In this document: one piece after another, positions 1 to 11,495 of the stretch
Layout of the letters: every line of letters begins with the position of its first letter
Position numbering within the stretch: position 1 is the first letter of the stretch
Assembly (NCBI RefSeq): GCF_018446385.1
Contig: NC_055999.1
Coordinates: 83,618,281 to 83,682,280, forward strand
From: Zingiber officinale
Lineage: Eukaryota > Streptophyta > Magnoliopsida > Zingiberales > Zingiberaceae
Direction: 5' to 3'
Length of the DNA: 64,000 nt
Program-made: the position numbers and the translations under genes
Notes under the pieces: generated by a model
What the model was told of the DNA's origin: nothing
What the model saw: the letters and a program-made list of their open reading frames with translations, nothing else
The model's database searches: none

Positions 1-199
1 AATAATATTTTTTGATAAATTTTAATTTTTTTGGTTATATGATTTTTTTTATAATAACTACACTTTGTAGTAGCTAGTAGTTCTAAAAATATTTTTAAAA
101 TTTTTACCAAGTTGGTAAAAAAAATATTTTAGATCATTTTAATTATTTTTTTCTATATTATATTTTCTCCATATTATCTTCTTGTACCATTAAAATTTT

Positions 200-2400
200 T
201 AATTGAAATTGAACTAGATCTTCCATTTTTAGCAAGGGAAGAAACATGCTTTAATAACCAGCTATACATTCCCCAAGTTGCTAAAGATCAAAAACCAAGA
301 ATTGAGATAGAAATTGCATCAGTGGAGGAGACATTTTTATTCTATAACTAATATGTACAAGAAGCCGGATTTAGAGTCAAAATAGGTAATTATAAGAAAA
401 ATAAAAGGGCAAATGAAGTAAATGGAAATAATTTGTATACTTTAAAGGACATAGAAATGATAAATGAAATAAAGAAGCACAAGGTGATCAAAGTAAAAAA
501 GGAAAGAGCATGTGGTGAAGTTAGGACTAGATGTAAGATAAAGATTTCACTTGTTAAAAAACAAACCGGACCAAATTGGGTTATTACAAACTTTATGAAA
601 AATCATAATCATCCACTCTCGACTTCTTCAAAGGTGCATTTGTTATGCTCACATTGTAATATTTCTGCAGTCAAGAAAGTATTAACTCAATAGTTTTCAA
701 ATGCTTATGTGTTAACTTGTCAACAAATTCGATTATTGGAGATAGAATATGGATGATCTAAGCATGTAGGTTACACAGAAAAAGATATTGGAAACTTTGA
801 GAAACATCTAAGGGATGAACAAAAGAGTATCGATGTCGAAACATTGGTCGAGTTATTTACATCTAAGAAAGATAAGAATTCAGTTTTTTTATTTGATTAT
901 GAGACTAATTCAACTAACAGATTCGCTAGATATTTTTGGGTGGATCATATATCAAGGAGTGCATATAGTGTCTTTGGTAATATAGTTGTATTTGATACAA
1001 CATATAACACCAACAAATATAGGCTAATTTTTACACCCTTTATAGGAGTTAATAATCATCATCAGACAATTGTGTTTGGTTGTGGCTTTCTAAGTAATGA
1101 GAAACCTGAGTCTTTTGTTTGGTTGCTTTAGAAGTCCATAGAAGTCATGCCTAAAGGTCCACTGACCATGATCATCACTGATCAAGATCTAGTATTGACA
1201 ATGGTCATTGCATAAGTTTTCCCTCGAATAGTGCATCAATATTGTTTGTGGCACATACTCAATAAATTTCTAGATAAATTACTCCCTTTGACTTTTTACA
1301 ACTACTATCAAAGCATAAAAATTATCATTATGAAGTCCTCAACACCTGATGAATTTGAGAATCATTGGAAGATGTTATCAAGCGTTTTAGTTTGGAGAAA
1401 AATGATTGGTTGTCATTGATATATGAATAACGACAAAGGTGGGTTTCATTATATTTTAGTTATGCATTTTGTAATAGAATATCAAGTAGTCAAAGATCTG
1501 AAAGCTCACATTCATTTTTCAAGAAGTATATCTCAAATAAGAACTCATTGATAGATTTTATCATCCGTTTCAATAGGGCATTGTGACACTAAAGACATAA
1601 TGAGTTAATTGCTAACCATATTGATATGAATAAGCATCCCAAGATTAAGACAAACTGGTCAATGAAAACTCAAATGGTTAAGTTGTACACACAAAAAAAT
1701 AATTAGATTTTCAAGTAAATGAGTGTGAGTCATGATTATTATGTGCACCAAACATCTATAGGAGTTGAAATAGTGGTTTATCATGTCATAAATTTTCAAA
1801 ATTATTCTTCCTCAAAACCAATGGTGCTTACGCATGACAAATAGATTGAGTATATATCCGGTAGATTTAGGAAATTTGAGTTCAAGGACATTCCATGAAG
1901 GTATATGTTAGTTTTTTCCGCATTAACCAAGTGTTTCTACTGCCTAATAAGTATATATTCAAACGATGGACAAGAAATACAAAGGTTGGAGAAATATATA
2001 CTTTAGGTGAGCAAAAATTTCATCAATAATCCTAATGAGATTTTGATGTTAAGACACTCGAGGTTATCCTATAAAGCTTTAGTAATAATTGATGATGCAT
2101 TTTTAACTGATGAGGGGATAAACTACTTAGATAAATAATTCAATTGTATATATAGTAAAATTCATGAGATAGACATTAATAGAACATGTGATAATGAAAG
2201 TCAAAAAAGAAATTCATGGATAGGCCCCCCCCCCCCCCCCCTCTATTGTTGATCCTTCTTTAGTAAGGGCAAAGGGATGTGGAAAGAGATTGAAATCATC
2301 AAAGGAGACATTAATCTCAAAGTCTAGGCTATGTCATGGATGTGGTCATTGAGGTGTCTCACACGAAAAGCACAACTGTCCAATTTTGTAGCAAGGGTAT
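200..2400 (+). pseudogene. FAR1/FHY3-like (MULE-derived) transposase relic
   Basis: This is a decayed coding sequence read in several short frames broken by stops and frameshifts. In order it shows a FAR1-type DNA-binding region with a W..T.F...HNHPL signature (about 520-625), a MULE transposase core (about 895-1135, including the FDTTY and FGCGFL...E..ESFVWLL patterns), a LWHIL segment (about 1240), a SWIM-like remnant (about 1860-1915), the family hallmark LPNKYIFKRWTRNTK (about 1940-1985) and a CHGCGH zinc-knuckle-like end (about 2330-2390). Known family members are either transcription factors of the phytochrome-A pathway or transposases of Mutator-like elements. The decay and the surrounding repeats favour a transposase relic. 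No intact start or full reading frame remains. A run of 17 C lies inside it at 2225-2241. Confidence 0.8.
2225..2241. repeat. Poly-C tract (C17)
   Basis: A homopolymer of 17 cytosines lies inside the FAR1-like relic. It breaks the reading frame there and its length may be a sequencing or assembly artefact. Confidence 0.9.
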
Positions 2401-2819
2401 GTATCTATTAATTCTGTATTTGTATTATAATTTTGTTTCTAAATTAATTGTTTTTATTAAATACTAGTAAATCTAATGATGTATTGATTTCCATATCAAC
2501 TGCTATAGAGAATCATCATAACAATGATGATGACATATATGAAGAAGATTTGACAACTATAGCTGGTACTATCAAAGTTTCATTTTATTTTATTTAGTGG
2601 TTCATTGATAAATTTTAGTTTATAATTGTCTTTATTGTTTCAGATACTAACAACATGCCCTTTGAGTGATGAAGCTAGGTTTACCAAACTCTCGATGAGT
2701 AGTTATTAGTTGACAAACTTGTTGCAGTTGTTTTTGTATTGGTTGAGTTCTGAGATATTATTGTAGATCTAATATATGTAATGTTGTGGTCCATGTTTAT
2801 GGGTTAGGTTTGGAGTTAT

Positions 2820-3060
2820 CACTTACCATCACATTAGGAACCATGAATGTAGAAGGGTAATTGCAAAATATACTTTTGTTTTCATGTTATAGTAACTATT
2901 CGATAATAACTGCTACATGTTGTAGCAACTACTCGATAATAGTTGCTACAACATGGATCTCATATTGCGGCAGCTACTGTGTGTAGAAGCTACAACTTGA
3001 ATCGTAAAACTTAAAACAAAGTTACACCCAACACTATAATACTGGATAAAAATAATGACA
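2820..3060 (-). repeat. Transposon 3' module with palindromic minisatellite (copy 1)
   Basis: This segment is similar to 20640-20880. Both share a TATCACTT(A/G)CCATCACGTT-like start, a cluster of GTAGCAACTACT/AGTAGTTGCTAC palindromic units and a TAATACTGG end. On the minus strand both carry the same short coding end (PVL then stop). I read it as the 3' end of a duplicated transposon module. Confidence 0.55.
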
Positions 3061-3273
3061 ACAAGATTGATTCACTAGACCATAAATCGGACATTCCTTT
3101 ATTAATTCTTTAGAAAGAACGGAAGGAAAAGTTCTAGTTTTATTATTAAATGAATAATACAAACTTTTGATTACCAGGTAATTATCAATCTCAGAAAAAT
3201 AAAGATCCATAAATTGATGATTCACTAGACCATTATTAAGAGAAGCTCTAAAGAGATTTACACGGGAAGTAAG
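3034..3273 (-). pseudogene. Unknown transposon-associated coding fragment (C-terminal part)
   Basis: About 80 open minus-strand codons end in CHYFYPVL and a stop. The frame runs up to the insertion point of the LTR at 3274. Sequence on the other side of that nest (12773-13340, minus) may be its upstream continuation, because a GTAAG target duplication joins the two sides. The same C-terminal end recurs, decayed, at about 20840-20880. I do not recognise a domain. Confidence 0.35.
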
Positions 3274-3375
3274 TGTTAGTGCAGTTAGCACCAATGGTTA
3301 AATCTAAATTTTGATGAATGACAAATAGATTAAAGTTAGGTATGATGTGATTTAATGTTTTTGCCAAGTGGGCAG

Positions 3376-4447
3376 TGTTGAAGATCGGTGGTTGGCTAGA
3401 AGGAGGTTTGAATAGACATTGGGCCCAAATCTATCGCTTTTCTATGTATTCATTAGTACAGCAGAAATATAAACAAATACAAATACGAAAACTATACTAA
3501 ATACAAGACAAGAATGCAAACCAAACTCGACATGCTCATTTATCTGAGTCAAAGATAACTTACTCCTACTCTACGACTATTTATAAGGTGGAAGATCTTG
3601 ATACATTGGTGGATACTCTCCTGAAAACCTCCGGTTAGCTCACGTAGCTCCTTGTGGGTGGAGAAACCTCACCATAACTCTCACAATAACACTTGAGATG
3701 CTAGGACACTTGGAAGACTACTAATAGGGGTTAACTACCTCTATTTTGTCAACCTTAACCAAGCTCCAAAGCCTTGATTATATAGACCACGGGTTTAAAA
3801 ACCTACTAGTCGACTGATAAGTATACCAGTCATCTGCCCTTTGTGAAAATTTGACTATTACAATCCAACGGCTCGATATCAGTCAACTGATGACTTTACC
3901 AGTCAACTGCTCCGCATTGGCTGAGCGAATAGATGTATTCTGTTCTATCTTAGTCGACTGCCCAGTCGACTAGATCAGTCGACTGGACTAGTCAACTGGG
4001 CTAGTCAACTGCACTAGTTGATTGACAAAGTCACTAGTCGACTGGTAAACCTTAAACTTAGGATTTTACCCCGTGTATAATCTCTCAGCACTTGGACCCT
4101 TACGACTCACTTGAATCTTCCTCGCAACCTTGACCTCTTGCCTTCAAGCTTACTTCCTTTGGCTCTCGTCCCTTGGATGCATTCAAGCTCGTGGCTTGTG
4201 CCAATGTCATCCTTTGCATATGCCTAGAAGTACACTTTCCTCGGCTCTTGTCCTTGCAACCTTTTCCACAATCCCTCGGATGCTCCATCCTTCACCAGAC
4301 TCGAAGCCATCAAGATGAGTCATATGTGTATCCTGTAAACTTGCATAACTCAAATACATTTATCAAATATAAGGATAAACCTAACTTAAACCCTTTGCTC
4401 AAATATCAAAACTCATGATCACATTATACCTCAAGATTGCTCCAACA
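3376..4447 (-). repeat. 3' LTR of the nested copia-type element
   Basis: It matches 10510-11495 along its length: the GATCGGTGGTTGGCTAGAAGG end, CCAAATCTATCGCTTT, the GTCGACTGG arrays and the GACTCACTTGA(A/C)TCTTCC block. It ends ...GATTGCTCCAACA. Compared with the other LTR it carries extra copies of the AGTCGACTG motif (about 3950-4045). Confidence 0.8.
3950..4045. repeat. AGTCGACTG / CTAGTCAACTG tandem array in the LTR
   Basis: About eight partly palindromic GTCGACTG or GTCAACTG units sit next to each other in the U3 part of the LTR. The partner LTR has fewer, so copy number has changed since insertion. Confidence 0.75.
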
Positions 4448-4544
4448 ATCTCCTACTTTTTTTATGTTTGACAACATGTTTAAGTTAGGAAAAACATAAT
4501 AGCAAATAACAAGGCTAATCAAACATGCAACATGCATTGGAATC

Positions 4545-4960
4545 TATCACAAGGCTCCCCTACACCTAAGCTCCCCATTGAGCTAGGAATTTCAACACAA
4601 GGATATTTTAAAAAAAATATAGATCCGCTATATTAACAACCCCCCTAGGGTTGGCCCTATGGATATGAAGGGAGGTACATGCAGGTACACAGGTGCCAGA
4701 CACATGGTGGGGTAAATTGCAGGTCATCAGTTCCTGAGAATCGACCCTTGGCCATTATGCCAGAGATGCCATGTGCCCACCATCTGTGCTACGCCCTGGG
4801 GGCAACACAAGGATATTTAAGAATATATCACAAGGCTCCCCTACACCTAAGCTCCCTATTGAGCTAGGAATTTCAACATAAGGATATTTAAGAACCTATC
4901 ACAAGGCTCCCCGTACACCTAAGCTCCCCATTAAGTAAGGAATTTCTCATCCCAAAGGTA
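4545..4960. repeat. About 70-bp tandem repeat, three or more units, interrupted by a SINE
   Basis: Each unit contains CACAAGGCTCCCCTACACCT, AGCTCCCCATTGAGCTAGGAA and a CAAGGATATTTAAGAA tail. Units begin near 4550, 4829 and 4900. They lie in the non-coding 3' internal part of the nested element. The SINE at 4609-4802 separates the first from the second. Confidence 0.8.
4609..4802 (-). mobile_element. tRNA-derived SINE with 16-bp target duplication
   Basis: The insertion is flanked by the direct repeat CAACACAAGGATATTT (4593-4608 and 4803-4818). Read on the minus strand it starts near GTAGCACAGATGGTGGGC, which resembles an RNA polymerase III A box, followed by GGGTCGATTCTC, which resembles a B box. 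It ends in a T-rich tail. Length (194 bp), promoter layout and long target duplication fit a tRNA-derived SINE mobilised by a LINE. Confidence 0.8.
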
Positions 4961-5709
4961 TTTAAGGTTTTCCACTTAAAACTTACTTCTCCCCCTTTGA
5001 CTAATATCAAAAAGCTTCCAATAATATCTCAATTATTGAAACTTGATCATCCAAACTAACCCTAAACTCGTGTATTTATCTCCCAAGGATCTCATACACC
5101 TATACGAGTTGTCCCGGTCACACTTAATGCTGAAAAATAGTTTTCAGGCTGTATCAGTCGACTGCCATAGACAGCAGTTGACTGCTCTCATCGAAATAAC
5201 CCCACAGAATCATTCTGTATTCGATGAACAGTGTTACCAGTTGACTGACACCCTTTTTTAGCCCAAATAACATTTATGACTCAATTTCAGAAATATATTA
5301 AAAATTTCACAAATATCCAAAAATCTTCAAATTTTATGGAGAGGTCTATTTTACTCGTGTCTACTTGAAAAAAAATATATTTAAAAATGTACATATCTCG
5401 GATCACAAGATTAACATAAATTTAAAACTATATGGTTTAATTGAATCTTGACCTAAAGTTCTAATTTTGACTTCCTCTTGATGTATTTGTTCATACTAAA
5501 CCACAACACACCCCTAGCATTGGTTTATATGACATCCAAATATTTAAAACTAATTTTCATGCAATATGAACCCAATGCCATATTTTCATGCATGAAATAT
5601 AATCTAATTGTGCTAATTTCTTGGATTTGAGACTCAAGTACATCTCCAAACCACTATGGCACATTTCATGACTCATCTAAATTCTCAAGTAATATCCACT
5701 TGAGATCCA

Positions 5710-6737
5710 TTAGCCATGAGTCCCAAATTGACTCTTTAAGCTCCCTCTAGAGCTCTTAACCTTAGCACTCTTCTTAGATGCTTTCTCCACTATGGCTAAA
5801 CCACAATGGTGTACCTTGGACATCTCATCCTTGCCATAATTATATGTAACCCTAGCATATTTCTTCTCATTGGCCTTGGATAACTCTCCCTTACCCTTGG
5901 TTATTCCTCCCTTGTCATTATCATATGTCACCCTAACATATGATCTCCTTTTGGCCTTGGAGGGACCTGATTGGTATCCTAAACCCGATCTATCATTGTT
6001 AGGTTTTTGGCTACCCAATACCATACCTAACTCCTTAGATCCAACATTGAATCTTTCTAGGGCTGTCTCTAAATTATCAAGTTTTGCCTTCAAGGCTTGA
6101 TTCTCCTTTTCTAGATTCCTAACCCTAGAATTGACTTATCCACCATGGAGATTCCTACACCTACCTACCTTTCTAGGCATATGTCTCCCCTTCTTGGGAT
6201 TTTTGCCTAGGTTTTCCATTACCTTCTTTTCCTTAGGTAATGAGAATTTAACATGTTTAGGTTTATTATGCATAAGTATCTTAGGGTTAATTTTAAAATT
6301 TACCCTACTTCTATCATGATACTTGAAGCTAAAATTATGCATGTGCATACTATGATTAACAAAATCATTTATTCTAGCATGCATGGGAAAATAACAATTT
6401 GAATTACATTTCAAATTAGGATATACCTCCCTTAGCTTTGAAGCTTCCCCTCGACTTGAGCTTCTCTTCTTCTCCCATTTCTTCAAATGCTCCAACTTCT
6501 TGAGCTCTTCCTTCCTTGGGCATTTTGTGTGGTAGTGTCCCATTTCACCACACGTGAAGCATCTAATATACTTCTTCTCCTTGGTTCCTTTCCTATAATT
6601 CAAATTAGATTCTAAAAGAATTAAAATGAGTTTAGGAGTTACCTTCTTCTTACCCATAGGACACTTACTCTTGTAGTGTCCTTTCTCATTGCACCCAAAG
6701 TAAATAATATGGTCCTTTGACTTCACTTCAGTGGAGG
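5710..6737 (-). pseudogene. Copia-type Gag, C-terminal part with two CCHC zinc knuckles
   Basis: Minus-strand frames encode two zinc knuckles, FGCNEKGHYKSKCP (about 6660-6715) and CFTCGEMGHYHTKC (about 6530-6570). A basic region follows, then a coiled-coil stretch ending in the ...SGLGY element (about 5980-6090) also seen in the Gag at 45.4 kb. A stop and a frame change separate 6136 from 6093. Upstream the frame is cut by the solo LTR at 6738. Retrotransposon Gag packages RNA; this copy is dead. Confidence 0.8.
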
Positions 6738-6899
6738 TGTAACGACCCAAATTTTCTCATTACGAGTCCTAATAGTGCTTAAAAATAATTAGAAATGCTT
6801 TAGAAGTATTCTAGAGATTTTTAGAGTATTTTTATGTAATTTTTGGAGTTCATTTGGTATTTTTACCAAAAGAAACACGTTGCAAAAAAATAAAGAAGT

Positions 6900-7290
6900 T
6901 GAGCCGAGGTTCGAACCGGAGACCTCTAATTAAGCAAAGCCTTTAGTTGTCTCAGCTGACCAAGTGCCCAAGCGGGCGGTGCTGATTAAAGGAGTGGAAA
7001 TATTTTAAGTAGTAGTAGTAAACAGAAAATAATTAGGAATAAAAAGGTTTCGGCTGAGGTTCGAACCCGCAACCTCCAACCCAGTCCACAATTTAAGCGG
7101 AGCGCAATAGCCAAGTGCCCAGCGCGGGCGGTGCTGATTAAAGAAAGAACGAAATTTATTTAATTAGTAGTTAATAACAGAAAATAATTAAGTATAAAAG
7201 AGATGCAGCCGAGATTCGAACCCGCGACCTCTGACCCGGTCAGAGATTTAGGCGAAGCGCGATAACCAAGCGTTCACCAGGTATTTCGTG
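6900..7290 (-). repeat. Three tRNA-like (B-box) units, period about 150 bp, in the LTR
   Basis: GAGGTTCGAAC or GAGATTCGAAC recurs at 6906, 7056 and 7211, each followed about 55-60 bp later by CCAAGTGCCCA or CCAAGCG-like sequence and a GCGGGCGGTGCTGATTAAA linker. On the minus strand each unit reads like a degraded tRNA with a GGGTTCGAACCTC T-arm. They are unlikely to fold as functional tRNAs. Confidence 0.65.
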
Positions 7291-7755
7291 AATAAATTAA
7301 TAACAAACTAGTCTTAAGCCATAACAGAAATACTAAGTTATAAAGAGGGATAAGTTGATGTTCTGTTTTTCCTGTGACCTAAACCATCCTCTCCTCTCCT
7401 CTCGCTCGCGATGGCGGTGCTCGGGCGGGAAACAAAGCCGGAGCTAGGGCATCGTTTCTGGCGGCCGGCCAAGTACCAAATCCGAGGGCTTCCTCCACCA
7501 TCGTGATCACCTTGGCGAGGAGAACAAGTAGATGCGAAGAAGTTGCCGAGAGCTTGAGTTTTGCCGAAGCCCTAGGAGCCTTCTTCTTCGGTAGTGAGTC
7601 CAAGAACGCCAAGGTAAGTGCTACTCACCTGCGGTAAGGGTAGTTTCGAGCTTTGATTTAGTGTTTCTTTTAGTTTTCGGAATATGCTGTAAAGGATTGT
7701 GGTTGCTTGGGAATTTAGAGTAGATCCAAGATTTGTTTTTCCCTTGTAATTAGAA

Positions 7756-8085
7756 ATTCAGATTTTTATGCAGATTTTAATTAAACTTATAGTGCAGATT
7801 TTTATTTAAGCTTATAGTGCAGATTTTAATTAAGCCTATAGTGCAGATTTTAATTAAGCTTATAGTGCAGATTTTTATGTAAGCTTATAGTGCAGATTTT
7901 AATTAAGCTTATAGTGCAGATTTTAATTAAGTTTATATTGCAGATTTTTGGTAGAACTTATAGTGCAGATTTTTGGTGAAATTTATAGTGCAGATTTTTG
8001 GTGGAACTTGTAGTACAGATTTTTGGTGGAACTTATAGTGCAGTTTTTAAAAAAAGATTATAGTGCAGTTTGGTTAAGTATTATA
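7756..8085. repeat. AGTGCAGATTTT minisatellite (about 27-bp units)
   Basis: About a dozen imperfect units of the form TTATAGTGCAGATTTTAATT follow each other, with variants carrying GGTGGAAC in place of AATTAAGC. Confidence 0.85.
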
Positions 8086-8395
8086 GTGCAGAATTTATGT
8101 TTGCATAGTATGCAGAAATTGTGTAGCATAGAATGCAGAATCTTGATTAGTATAGTATGCAGATTTAGTTTTCAGTTTGCGATTTTGGCTTAGTATTCCA
8201 GTTTAGATCATGTTGTAACATGCTTAAAGATCTCTATTACTCTATAAAAGTATAAGCTTTACATAGGTATCAAGCTTTAACAGATTTTTAGTATGGAATA
8301 GCTATGTGTAGCATTACAGATTTTGATTTGTTTAGCATTGCAGTTTTGATGGTTTAGCATTGGAAGATCCAATTAGATCTCTAGTAGCTTAATTA

Positions 8396-8562
8396 GATTT
8401 GCAGATTTTATTAAGCTTACAAGTGCAGATTTTATTAAGTTTACAAGTGCAGATTTTGTTAAGCTTACAAGTGCAAATTTTATTAAGTTTATAATGCATA
8501 TTTTATTAAGTTTACAAGTGCAGAATTTTATTAAGCTTACAAGTGCAGAATTTTGTTAGTAT
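8396..8562. repeat. Second, related minisatellite block in the LTR
   Basis: About six units of GCTTACAAGTGCAGATTTTA type. They share GTGCAGATTTT with the array at 7756-8085 and probably derive from it. Confidence 0.8.
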
Positions 8563-9879
8563 AGTATATAGAATTTTGATTAGCATAGTATATCGATTTT
8601 TGTTTATGCATTTCAATGTTAGAATTTGTTTAAACATTTCAGTTTTTAAAGAAGCATTCTTTTATTAGAGGTATTAACAAGTATAAGAAAGATAAAGAAA
8701 AGAAAGAAAAAGGCCAAGACCTTAAGTAGATCCCAAAGTCAAGACTTTAGGGATTTTGGCACACAAGGTGTTTGTTAAAATGCCGAGACATTATATATTA
8801 GAAGTAATAAAAGATAACCTAGCTCTAGGTTCAGATAACCTAGCTCTAGGTTCAGATAACCTAGTAAGAGCGAGATAAGATAAATCAGCTTATGAATCAG
8901 TATTTTCCTTTTATCAGTGACACTGTGCTGGACTCTTAGTTGTCCTTGGGTTGGGCTCCCATAGTCGTCCCTAGGTTTAGATAACCTAGTAAATCCTACT
9001 AGATTCGGGACTAGCTACCTCGGGTCTAGTTAGGGATGCACGCATAGCAAATACAGTTGTCGGGCCAATCAGCAGCATGATTATTATTTTTATCTATTAT
9101 GAAAATAGTTTTCAAAACTTCACAAATCAGTTACGTGAATACATTTCAGATTCAGCATTAGCCTAGCATCAGTTTAGCTCAGTTTATGTATCAGTTCAAT
9201 TAAACTTATTATTTTGAAGTATTAAAGTATAAGTTTTTAAACAAAAGAAATAAGCTTCACATAAGTTTAAAATTCAGCAAGTTTAGTTTTCTTGTATGCT
9301 GACATGTTGTTTAGATTTGCTTACATGTTTAGTATTTCAGTATGCTATGTTTCTTTTGCTGTTAGACGAGCATGAGTAGTATCTTCTTTTGAGCATTCAG
9401 TTCCTAAATTTCTTCCAGTCACATGCATATTCGAGTTTTGTGAGTTAGATAGTGCTTACTAAGTAATTTTGCTTATAGTTGCATTTTCCTCTTACTGCAG
9501 ATAAAGGAAAGGAAAAGCTATAGTAAAGGAAGGCGACAAGGAGGTGCGGATAGATGTGTGATGCCTGGACTATAGAAGCCTTGGGATTTAGTTAAAGATT
9601 TTATTAAGATATTTTGTATTCAGACTATTGAAATTGTCATGCACATTAGACCTATTATCTGAGTTGTACAATGGTTGCATGCATGTTCAGATTAATACAT
9701 ATATTTCAGCATGTTTAGACTGATGTATAGTTTTAGTTATGTATACGTGCTGGAGTAGAATGTAGGGATAAGTTATTCATGTTTCCGCTGTCATTAATTG
9801 CATGTTTAGAGAGTTTTATGTATTAATATTCACATGTGTGCAATGTTAGTTAAGATAAGTTAGTAGTCCAGTAGCGCTC

Positions 9880-10470
9880 TGTCCTCATAGACTAGTAGTG
9901 AGGAGGGTGGGGTGTTACAGGAGGTGCTAGCTAGGTTGATTACTTCTAAGTCCTCTTCTTTATCCATCTTGACTTCTTCTTTAACCTTTGATGATGTGGT
10001 TGACACTTCCTCATCTTTCTTCTCCTCGGAAGTTGAAAACGCGTCACCTTCCAGTTGATCCTCCTTAACTTGAGCCACTTCATCCTTTCTTCAGATTTTT
10101 CTTTTTCTTGTGAGGCTTAGGCTCTTCGCCTAGAACCATCTTCACTTTTCTCTAAAAATCATGAACATTCTTATATTCACCTACACAACTCATCACATCA
10201 TTAGGCAAAATATAGATTAAAATTGATATTACCTTTGAATTTATCTTTGATTGTGAGGCTTGCTCTTCCATCCAATAACGTGGTCAAAGTCTCTTTCCTT
10301 TCTTGTCTCTTGGGACTTCGAATGACTCCTCAACAACCACCATGATGTCTCAATCTATTTTAAAGAAGTTCTTTATCTTCATCATTCAAAATGTGATGTC
10401 CCATAAACTTTCTCATTCATACTTTGGAGGTTCATCAAGCCGGTCATCCTTGAAAGTTGCTCTTCTCGGC
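9880..10470 (-). pseudogene. Copia-type Gag, N-terminal part (UBN2-like)
   Basis: Minus-strand frames with several stops give, from the right, a start region with DDRLDEPPKYE, then FEVPRDKKGKRL, then ILPNDVMSCVGEYKNVHDF, then an acidic VAQVKEDQLEGDAFSTSEEKKDEE tract. These fit a plant copia Gag (UBN2/DUF4219 type). It joins the zinc-knuckle part at 6737 across the inserted LTR. Confidence 0.7.
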
Positions 10471-10496
10471 AGTTAGTTCAGTGAAGTGCGACCTCG

Positions 10497-10508
10497 CTCT
10501 AATACCAC
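10497..10508 (-). promoter_or_regulatory. tRNA-iMet primer-binding site of the nested element
   Basis: On the minus strand the sequence is TGGTATTAGAGC, one base away from the TGGTATCAGAGC sites at 43983 and 53784. It lies just inside the 5' LTR, where minus-strand DNA synthesis would be primed. Confidence 0.8.
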
Positions 10509-10509
10509 T

Positions 10510-11495
10510 TGTTAAAGATTGGTGGTTGACTAGAAGGGGGTTGAATATATGTTGGCCCCAAATCTATCGCTTTCCTACATATTTGTTAATGCAACAAAAA
10601 TACAAACAAATACAAATATGAAAGCTATACTAAATACAAGACAAGAAAACAAACCAAACTCGACATGCTCGTTTATGTAGTTTGGAGATAACTTGCTCCT
10701 ACTCCATGGCTGTCCATAAGGTGGATAATTTCGATCAGCTGGTGGATGACTCTCCAAAAAACCTCCAGCTAGCTCATACAGCTCCTTGTGGGTAGATAAA
10801 CTTCACCACAACTCTCACAAGAACACTTGAGATACTAGGATACTTGGAAAACTACTAATACGGGTTAACCACATCTATTTCGTCAACTTCAACCAAGCTC
10901 TAAAGCCTTGGTTATATAGGTCATGGGTTGAAAAACCCCCACCTACCAGTTGACTATTCTCTGTGAAAATTAGACCATTACAATCCAATGGCTCGATACC
11001 AATCGACTGGTGACTTTACCAGTTGACTGCTCCATATTAGTTGAGCAAACAGAGATATTTTGTTCTCTCCCAGTTGATTGCCTAGTCGACTGGTAAACTC
11101 TAAACTTAGAATTTTACCCAGAGTGTAATCTCTCAGTAATTAGACCCTCATGACTCACTTGACTCTTCCTTGCAGCCTTGACCTCTTGCCTTCAAGGATA
11201 CTTTATTTGGCTCTCGTCCCTTGGATGCATTCAAGCCCGTGACTTGTCTCAATATCATCCTTCGTGTATGCCTCAAAGTACGCTTCCCTTAGCTCTTATC
11301 TTTGCTACCTTGTCCATGACCCCTCGGATGCTCCATCCTTCACCAGATCTGAAGCCATTAAGCGGAGTCATATGTGTATTCTGCAAACCTGCATAACTCA
11401 AATACATATATCAAATATAAGGGTAAACCTAACTTAAACCTTTTGGCTAAACATCAAAATCTATGGTCACACCGAACCTCAAGATTGCTCCAACA
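10510..11495 (-). repeat. 5' LTR of the nested copia-type element
   Basis: In element orientation it begins TGTTGGAGCAATCTTGAGGT (at 11495) and ends ...CCACCAATCTTTAACA (at 10510). It differs from 3376-4447 at many positions, so the insertion is not recent. Confidence 0.8.

Larger units (their letters stand above)
6738..9920 (+). mobile_element. Solo LTR of a Ty3/gypsy-type retrotransposon; TSD GGAGG
   Basis: A 3183-bp insertion starts TGTAACGACCC and ends GGGTGTTACA. GGAGG is duplicated on both sides (6733-6737, 9921-9925). No coding domain is present. The long LTR and these termini fit a long-LTR chromovirus type. It interrupts the Gag of the nested element. Internally it holds three tRNA-like repeats, two related minisatellites and a short duplicated CTAGGTTCAGATAAC block (about 8819-8870). 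Confidence 0.88.
3376..11495 (-). mobile_element. Nested non-autonomous Ty1/copia-type element (Gag only)
   Basis: This element lies on the minus strand inside the older solo LTR. Its LTRs are 10510-11495 (5') and 3376-4447 (3'), both TG...CA with related sequence. Next to the 5' LTR is a tRNA-iMet primer-binding site (TGGTATTAGAGC in element orientation, about 10497-10508). A purine-rich tract abuts the 3' LTR (4448-4465). A decayed Gag occupies about 10470-9880 and 6750-5710, interrupted by a Ty3-type solo LTR. I found no protease, integrase or reverse transcriptase. The flanks are GGCAG and TGCAA; the intact LTR relative reads TGCAG at this point, so this is a mutated target duplication. 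Confidence 0.8.

Noticed and set aside
6903-7285. Real tRNA genes
   Set aside because: GGTTCGAAC cores look tRNA-like, but A-box and stems are degenerate and the units are part of an LTR.
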